This document shows, piece after piece, positions 56,115 to 64,000 of a DNA stretch of 64,000 nt. How positions within the stretch are numbered: position 1 is the stretch's first letter; each line of letters opens with the position of its first letter. Origin of the DNA: Cryptomeria japonica (Eukaryota > Streptophyta > Pinopsida > Cupressales > Cupressaceae); the NCBI RefSeq assembly GCF_030272615.1, contig NC_081408.1, positions 302,843,450 through 302,907,449 of the forward strand, written 5' to 3'. The translations under genes were made by a program, and so were the position numbers. A model generated the notes under the pieces. It ran no database searches, had not been told where the DNA came from, and saw only the letters and a list, made by a program, of their open reading frames with translations.

Positions 56115-57161
56115 CCCTCTCTCCTTTAAACTGTAGTTTTCTTTTTTCAATCCTGTCACCGAATCACTTAATGTGTGTCTAGTTTGTGTCAAATTTCCAA
56201 ATATTTTCCTCCAATTTTGGGAGGATTCCTACTATCTGAGTTGGTAGTTATTTATAAATTGATGATTCCAATTCTCACATGGTTTATTCCACCATTTCTT
56301 TCATTTTAGTTGACATTGACACCTCTAAATGCTTTACTATGGATGTGGTTCTAATGGTTGGAGATAGGCCTTGGATGCGGTCATTGGATTATGAAGGGCT
56401 CCCCTTTCATTATTGCCACTAATTTGCTATTCGTCACTTGGCTTCAGACTGCTCTCTTTTGCATCAAAAAGGAACTACTGCCTGTTGGAAGAATGCAAAG
56501 GAAGATCACTTGGCTATTGAGTTTCCTAATTTTCTGATGATTTCTCTTCTGAACAACTTGATAAAATCCTTCTACCAGCTATTTCATGCCTGGAAGTTCC
56601 TAGTGTGACTCTTTTGTGTCATGTCTAAAAAGTTCTATGGTGTCTTCTCCTATTTTGTGTCTACCTCTTCTATCTTTGGGTGCCTCCTCACATCTTTTTC
56701 CTCCTCCTATGGTCAATGACCATCTCCCATCTAGTATAATCCCTTATCCCTTAGTTGTTGTTGATCCCCCAGTGTGAGGGGGATCACCTCTTTTCTCCTA
56801 TCGTATTAGGGTCACAAATGATAACATTGATTAGATTGTAGTTCATAAAAGGAGGAAAGGTCCTTCCAATTCTCCCCTTACTCTTTTGAGTGTAGTGAAA
56901 GAGAATTTAGATGCTTAGGGTTGGGACCCTCATCTCTCATTGGTTCCCATTTCTAGTCAAAATATTTCCCCCTCTTTTTCTCTTCACAATCTCACCTCTT
57001 GTGAGATTCATTCCATTTTCCTTGATGGTTTTCATGTAATAGGTTTGGGCCCTTCTTGTTCTTATCCAGTCAAAACTTTATATAATTGTCAACTAATTAT
57101 TCCAAATGTTTATGTTTTTGCATACATTAAATTTCTACGTAAAATTTACATTCAAAAGTAA
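56115..57161 (+). pseudogene. LINE-3 ORF1, C-terminal part with CCHC-type knuckle
   Basis: The plus-strand frame gives SFKLxFSFFNPVTESLN, VCVKFPNIFLQFWEDS (the WVxxPNLPLxFW line of DUF4283), then SFILVDIDTSKCFTMDVVLM and RPWMRSLDYEGLPFHYCH with AIRHLASDCS, the zf-CCHC_4 knuckle. A Pro-rich tail follows to about 56,960 (VVHKRRKGPSNSPLTLLSV). The first Cys pair reads HYCH, so a knuckle Cys has decayed. 56,940-57,161 is an open frame that may be the C-terminal end. ORF2 does not follow. Confidence 0.78.
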
Positions 57162-57269
57162 TGGCTTATAATGGATTAAGATGTGCTCAAATAGGATGTC
57201 AACCACAACCCCAACAAGTAGCTTATTTCCCCTTGTTTTTCTTTTTCGTTTTCTTTTTAAAGAGACGTA

Positions 57270-57680
57270 AATAGGATCTTTGTCTCCCAAAGCTTGAAGA
57301 TAGAGAATGTCATCTCATTGAAATAAATAGTACTTCAAGGTTTACACCAAATGTACCTACACACAAGAAGAATAACAAGACCAACTAATTTATCATCTCC
57401 CAAACATATATTTTCTCACAAATCACCCTCGAGATAGGAGTCCACTTAGAAAACTCAAGTTTACACTCACACCATACCAAAAAATGTATATAATTGTTTC
57501 AATTTACTAGCACCATTACAATACATTTTTTTATAAAACCAATGGGTTTTTGCAATATATGAATCTTCTTCAAGATTAAAATTAAGGAGAGAGGAGAATA
57601 TCTCTTCCCAATTACAACCCAAGATAATAAAACTCAAACACATTGATATATAAAGCACCACAAAATTACCCAAACTATGA
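57270..57680 (-). pseudogene. LINE-4 fragment: possible zf-RVT end
   Basis: The minus-strand open frame 57,467-57,673 carries CNGASKLKQLYTFFGMV. A continuing frame leads to VDSYLEGDL, NICLGDDKLVGLVILLVCRY and IW-KP-STIYFN near 57,290-57,340, which resembles the end of a plant LINE zf-RVT region (IWKERNNRIF). No RNase H follows before LINE-3 sequence. The match is short and decayed. Confidence 0.35.
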
Positions 57681-57965
57681 AATCCCCAAACACAACACTA
57701 AACATAGTTTTTAGTCATACCATTTCAAAACTTTACAAACACAACTAAAAACTTAATAATCAAACCATTATAGACATGAAATTCAATAACAAATAAACAA
57801 TAAAATAAACCTTTTGAATAATTGAGAGCCCATCTCTCCAAGCACCCAATAAAATAACCTCATTTCTCTATCTTTGAATGGGGAGATGACACTTGTCATC
57901 TCCACATGAGATCTTGAACGAAACCTAAAACCCACAACTTAATGACACCTAGTTTGATGAAAATA

Positions 57966-59313
57966 GCTTTGATACCAATAGGGCAGACAACTGAGGGGGG
58001 GGGGGAGTTGTCTCAAAAACTTACACAACTTAAACTTATTATTATATCTTATAATTAAACATGAAAGCATAAATTACCATCACATCAAGAACACACATAG
58101 CACCAAGATTTTTGACATGAAAAACCTAGTCAAGGGAAAAACCATGGTGGGGATGAACCCACAAAATAGGTAGACTCTTTTAGAAGTATTATAATGAGGA
58201 ATGAAAATGCATTCAGGCACACTACCTAGAGTTCAATTCTCAAAACAAAAAGAAGAAGGCTCACTTCCTATACAAACAATGTCAGATCACATCCGAAAAT
58301 CATGGACTAAGAAATAACATCTCCTTAATGCTTGGTTCAGTCCCATTGAAGCACAACACAAATTTCCTCTTTACAATTCTTCTCTACCTTTGAAAGATTT
58401 ATACATTTAGCACACTTATACTCACTCTCATTCACAACCACATATCCACACTCAAATACAAAGACCTTACATTTATTTATACATGACACCAATCTTGGAG
58501 AAATCAACAAGGTTGGCTGAAGACTCATCACCTAATTAAAAAAATATAACTATATCTAACACAATATAATATGCATACCAAGCAATGTCGAACAAGGGAT
58601 AGCTTGGACCCAAATATATCACCTCAAACATGTTACACCTCCAAAAATTTCACCTCGATCATCCGCAACATGCTATAAGAATTTAGTCGGCCAAGAACAT
58701 GAAGAACACTAACGCACTGAAGAAAAATCATCAATTACAAGCTCAACGATCAATGTGGACCACCAACACAAAATGAACATGATCCAAAAATATCCACAAG
58801 CATCATGAATTACCACTGCAACATTTGAACAAACACAAATTACTAGAATCATCAACATCATCATACTGAACCTCAAGAACACTAACTACAATGACTATCA
58901 ACCTTGAAAAATCACTTGCGAAACTCTAAACCACAAACCACTTGAATTGAGCAGACATATCAACATCCCTAACATTCCTCCAAATCCACAGATCAAGATA
59001 TTACAATGTGGAGTAATGCATATCAAAATATTGATACTATCATCATTGAACAACTGAAAAACCAGCCACAACTCAGATATTCATAACTTAATCAAATCTT
59101 CATGCGGACCTCTGAAACTTGCACTGAAACAACTATAGACAACCCTCTAAAAACCCTTTAGTTTGTAAACTTTGATCTTCATCATGCTAAACAAACTAGC
59201 TCACTGAACTTCATTGCATCATTGCCACAGACAGAGAAATATGTTGACATCAATGACAATACATCTCTTAGATATCTCTCAAGCACATATTTGCAGCATA
59301 CTTCCAACAATCT
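57966..59313 (-). repeat. Single copia-type LTR with adjacent PBS
   Basis: GCTTTGATACCA at 57,966-57,977 is the reverse complement of a PBS with one mismatch (TGGTATCAAAGC). Beyond it begins an LTR-like sequence of about 1.3 kb (ACAACTGAGGGGGG near its inner end), like the copia-D LTR end. The far end reads TGTTGGAAGTATGC on the minus strand near 59,300-59,313, with the family's TTGACATCAATGACAA near 59,243. No second LTR or gag follows to the left. It is probably the orphan 5' LTR of a deleted element. Confidence 0.55.
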
Positions 59314-60650
59314 CCCAACATAGGCTCCTTTGGAAACCTCTCAAGTGTCTCTACTTAGGACATTCCCTTCTAAGAGGTACCTCCATGTGTCCACCCAAAA
59401 GGATGAGTCATAGATATCTTATCTTTATGTTAATAATCTAACAACAAACTTGAGGATGGGATAGTGTGGTGAAACCTCACCCAACCACTTCCTAACAACT
59501 TTCAAATTTTGTCACTTATAAGAAATGGAAAATTTAGAATTTTATAATTTTAAATTTTAAATAAAGTTTAACATTCCAAATTGACCCTTACTACTAGTCC
59601 TATGACTTAGGACTTTAAAATTGACTAAATAAAATGAAAATGCCCACTTAAAGCCACTTTAGAACATCAAGAAAGTAAACTCAAAATTAAGCACTTAAAT
59701 GACCACTCCCTTTAACATATGACCCACTTAACACAAATTAAATACAATTACTGATTTCACACATGAACATGTCATAGTCCTATGTCACACGGAAAACCAA
59801 GTTTTTATCACAAAAAAAATCACATTACATTTGTTTATGTATAGATTTGTCCCTTTTAAAAAGATAATTCAAAACTCTATATGCCCTTTTGCTAGAGACA
59901 AATATGCAACAAACAATTTGAGAAATTGCTAATTAAATTAGTAATTTTCCTCTGAATTTTGGACTACAACTCCCTCTTATGATATCATTGAATTTTTGGG
60001 GGTATGCTTTTACTAAGAAATCAGGAAAGGGAAACACATAAAAATAACAAAAGAGATGAACATGATTGATAATAACACAAAATAGGCCACTCAAAGTTAA
60101 CCCATTCATCACACATGATAAAACGGTTATAAGAAACCAACAAATATCCTTTTCAAATGATGTAAATGCATCAAGACTCAAATTTTTGTAAACATATACA
60201 TCCATAATATAATAGGTAGATGAATTAAAAGAACTAATTGAAAATCTCGAAGTAAATTCTAACTAGGAGAACATGCATGAATACAAAGCTTGAAACAATT
60301 CCCTATTCTTAGAATCAAATTTGAAAGCACAAAGTCTCCATTTTCTATGCATATAGAATTATGCTTCTAAAAAGAAAACATATTGTCACTTTTCATAACT
60401 AATTTAAAATCACCACAATAATGTTAGTTGATTGTGTCTCACTCATGCATCAAAGTACAAGGGGGACCAGTCTCCCTCTCTCTTCTACCTATAGCCATAT
60501 ATATCAAAGAAATAATGGTTTTTTGGAAATAATTATTTTTACAAAAGAAAGCTGAAAGCTACCTTAAAGTACATGTGGCATTACATGAGTTCATGATTCA
60601 AAGCCAAAATTTAGAAAACTAATTAAACTATCCTAACTAGCACTTAAATG
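59314..60650. other. AT-rich DNA without a recognisable gene
   Basis: Only short, unconvincing open frames are present on both strands, the longest being the minus-strand 59,933-60,205, which is hydrophobic and lacks motifs. No repeat structure stands out. Confidence 0.5.
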
Positions 60651-60659
60651 GTAGGAGGA

Positions 60660-61110
60660 GGAAGGTTTATTCACATTTTGAGCTCTCTTTGAAGGAAAGA
60701 ATCATGCCTTTTGGCTTTTTCCTCTTCTTACTTAAGCATCGGGATCACCCTCATGTATTCAGCATAACTCCGTTTGCATCGCCAAACTAAGTCTGTCAAC
60801 CTGACAAGTATGTCTTCTTGTGGATTTTCAGTAAATTTTGTATCTAGTTGCATTATTGATGCATGTTCGTCTCCTTGAAGCATCATATTTTCACATTGAA
60901 TTTACTAAGCTAATTTCTCAAATTTCTAGTTGCAATAATTTCTTCCTATAATTGGTGGTCTTGATTATCAGCTTACCTTTCTATCTTTCCCAACAATGTC
61001 ACTGCCTCCCTATACCCTGCAAAACAATTTTGTTGCTTCCATGCAAGAGTATATAACCCGAGGACAATATCTCCTTGCTTGTTCTCTAGCCAATTCAAAT
61101 TAGGGTTGAT
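60660..61110 (-). pseudogene. Decayed coiled-coil-like coding fragment
   Basis: Minus-strand reading, with one stop and a frameshift, gives KQQNCFAGYREAVTLLGKIE near 60,990-61,050. It then gives MLQGDEHASIMQLDTKF near 60,850-60,890, LVRLTDLVWRCKRSYAEY near 60,750-60,810, and EEEKAKRHDSFLQRELKM to about 60,680. The charged, Leu-spaced pattern suggests a coiled coil. I do not recognise the family. The surrounding 5 kb has nothing of similar coding quality, so this may be an exon relic or part of an unknown element. Confidence 0.35.
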
Positions 61111-61119
61111 TACAATAAA

Positions 61120-64000
61120 TTAATCATTATGGGGCAAAACCATTCTGAGAAGAATATTTCATATTGAATTATGCTGATACATTACTTCGGCCAACTTCAA
61201 AGGTCATAATGAGAAAGTGAAACATATTAAATGCCTTCTACAAGAAATTACATCATTAAATGATATAAATCATGCCACTACCTTTGCAAGTATTTCACCA
61301 TTTAATTAGCCATTACAAATATGTACATGCAAATCTTCAAAGGATTAGGTCTTCGGAAGAGTGTAATACATAGTGGCTAGCAGATAAAGATTTCAAGGCA
61401 TAGTTCCAAAGATCCTAGATCCTTTGATATCCTAATGCAAGCATAATTACCTTCCTTCCTTGATATGATCTATGATTTTCAAAGGAAAGTTGGCTATTTG
61501 GAAAGTTTGAGCACTAGAACCTTACTGGAAATGGTATGGGAGTTCTCATTTTGACCGATTGTCCAATATGTATTTCCAATCATAAGGATCATGGGATAAG
61601 GACTCTTGAGAATTTAGGAACCTCCAAGATAGTTCCAAGTCACTAAGGTTCACTAACTAACACTTGAGTTGTCACAAGGACAAGGAGAATGGGGATATTA
61701 GGCTTCTAAGGAACTTCAAAAATGACAAAGCTTGGTTCCAAAGGGTAGAAAAATGTTGATAGTGCGACATAAAATAATTACAAAGTTAAATTTAAGATTG
61801 AAGATGGTGGATAAAAGTTAATTGGCAGAGAGAAGAGGAAACAACATTTGAACTTAGTCCCTCCATATGGACTAAGGTTGGATTTACTAGTTAAGCACAA
61901 TTGGGTTTACTAAGAGACCTCCATAATTTACATTGGCCATGGTTTTTTTACACACTTAATGTCTTCCTCACCCTTATTCTAAGTTGGATACCTTACATCA
62001 CATATTTGAGGCATGAACACAACATTTACTAGTGTTTCCACATGTCACACCACATAATCGTATGACATTCACCGCATCCTATTACAAAAGAAACACACAA
62101 ACATCTTCCACTAACTTAACAAGGTTCTTCTAAATTTATTCATTTTTATTTATTTTTAACTTGTCCTAAATCATAAACAATCATAGTTTCAACTATCAAC
62201 TACTCTTCAACTTAAAGTTTAACACATAGGATGCACTGCACTTCCCCCTTTGTTTTACTAGGTTGAACTTATTTTATTCATCACTAGTGTTATTGACTTG
62301 AACAAAACAAATAAAAAACTTGAACATTTTCATCATCTAATCCTAATTTTATTTTATCTTTCTAATATAATTAGGTTCTCTATGAATTTTAGTGTCTGTA
62401 ATGGTATCTTCCTATAATTATAAATTGTTAATGGTCCATTACAAGGATACCTTATATCTCAAGGTTTTACAACTCATTATTTCTTAACTACTTATAAATT
62501 TATATTATCAAAAATTCAAACCTAAATTTTTTTGCATATTTTATGTCTATCTCTTCATGTCCAATCCTCATTGAATCATAAATTTAATGAAAACATGCAT
62601 ATGAGATAAGGTGTATGAGATAATATTTGACCCATAATTATGATTGCAATCCTTTCAGATATCATCAATTTTGACTAAGCAATTTTCATAATTTGATTTG
62701 ATGAGAAAGAGTTTACATTTAACACAGAATCGAATTTATGCCACATCATGCATTTTAATTTACCAAACAATTGATAATGTTATCATTAACTTAATATAAT
62801 TAATGTACAACCTTAGTCAACTAGGTTCTTTATGACAATACACTCCACTCAAATTCCAAAATTATTGGACTTCACAATGTAGTTTCAATTAACTCTTGTT
62901 ACACTCTTATAATAATTTAGGTCACTCAATAGGAACACCTTTAAAAAAATTCAAATCACAAATTCACTTTAGTCTACTTTTATCCCTTTGATAAAACCCT
63001 TCACTTATCCATGAATGAAAAAAAACAATAGGTTCAATTGTTAAGTAAATGACACAAGCTTGACTTCTAGGAAATAATACTTAGTTATAACTCCACTTAA
63101 AGGCTAGACGCTCTTGATTCCTACTTATCAAGAATAAAATAATGAATCTTAAATTTAAAAGTTAAGAATCAAATTCTATTATATACCAACATTAAGAAAG
63201 CAACTCAAGTTCTAGTTGAATGGTGTAAATAATTTTACAAAAAAAATTAAGAAACTTTATAGATTATTTGTTTGATCCACGTGGAATAAAATCATTTACT
63301 TGATTGAGTTAATATTTCTTAAGGTCTAAGTATAAATGAATAAATCACTTGCCTTCTCTACTCAAAGATATAAATATGCATCATTCTTGGATTAACTAAA
63401 TTTATTTTGCTCATTATAATGCACATCATTATTGCATCTCCATCTTCATAGAATAGGTGCATATTTATAATCCATCTAGTATACATATTTCTTTTTTTTA
63501 CCATACCATTAGCCTTAATCCAAAAATCTAGATTTACATATGGTTAAAAGTATACATTTATAACCGTAAAATTCAATGCAAAATTAACTTAGATATTCCC
63601 TTTCAAAATCAAGGTCAATATCCATAGAAAATCACAGTTTTTTGATAGATGTCCATTGTATAGATAAAGGAAAAAATTCTATGAAAAATCACAATATATG
63701 ATAGATGGATCTCTATATATTGACCCTTAGTTATGCTAGTGCACCTTCCCCCAAATGGGAGGGTCAACATTAGGAGAGAACACCAATATAGAACAACACA
63801 TGACAAATTATATGTCAATAGGCACACACAATATCCCTAATATAAACATCTCAACACACTTGAATGTTGGTCACAAATGGTACATATTGTAGTGTCCACC
63901 CTTGATTTGAACTATTTTGACTAGAGTTGACTTTCATATTATGTTTGATAGAATTATCTAGACTATATTTGATGATTTGGATGATGATTACTCCTGTGAT
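61120..64000. other. AT-rich DNA without a recognisable gene
   Basis: No conserved motif or LTR pair is visible on either strand. Near 63,891 the text TGTAGTGTCCACCC could begin an LTR that leaves the window, but no partner is available to test this. Confidence 0.5.

Noticed and set aside
1-64000. CRISPR arrays, rRNA, tRNA genes, bacterial operons
   Set aside because: None seen. The tRNA-like words are primer binding sites of retroelements.

Overview
The window is plant nuclear DNA made almost wholly of old, nested retrotransposons. The families are L1-type plant LINEs with a CCHC ORF1 and RVT/zf-RVT/RNase H ORF2, Ty1/copia elements, a Ty3/gypsy element and a Tat-like gypsy derivative. I found no intact ordinary host gene, rRNA, tRNA or CRISPR array. 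The density of decayed nested elements and the low GC suggest a very large plant genome. A gymnosperm such as a conifer is my guess, not something the sequence proves.

Layout, left to right. (1) 170-24,700, minus strand: LINE-1, one L1-type element split into three parts. ORF1 and endonuclease lie at 22,669-24,700, the first half of RT at 10,145-10,794, and the RT end, zf-RVT and RNase H at 170-2,738. It is split by copia-B (2,739-10,144) and by element A (10,795-22,668). Element A has gypsy-type PBS and PPT, a Tat/Ogre-like gag remnant, no visible pol, and an opposite-strand gene with a plant mobile domain (PMD). (2) 24,703-26,569 plus 32,666-32,815, minus strand: an unclassified transposon-like protein gene (G), split by copia-C (26,570-32,665, TSD GTGAA). 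(3) 32,822-47,365, minus strand: LINE-2, a 5'-truncated LINE split by gypsy-F (33,989-39,555, TSD ATCAG) and copia-D (40,515-46,254, TSD AGAAG). (4) 47,741-57,161, plus strand: LINE-3 ORF1, split by a solo LTR (47,966-49,085) and copia-E (49,339-56,109, TSD GAGCA). (5) 57,170-64,000: a LINE-4 fragment, a lone LTR with a PBS, a decayed coiled-coil-like coding fragment, and AT-rich DNA in which I see no genes.

How it fits together: each insertion can be lifted out on paper. For gypsy-F, copia-D, the solo LTR and copia-E the LINE reading frame then continues with one copy of the target duplication, which fixes the boundaries and the order of events. Copia-B and element A have each lost the outer end of their 3' LTR, with no target duplication, so deletions followed those insertions. 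The least ordinary object is element A: an LTR element of about 11.9 kb that keeps gag pieces and an antisense PMD gene but no recognisable polymerase.
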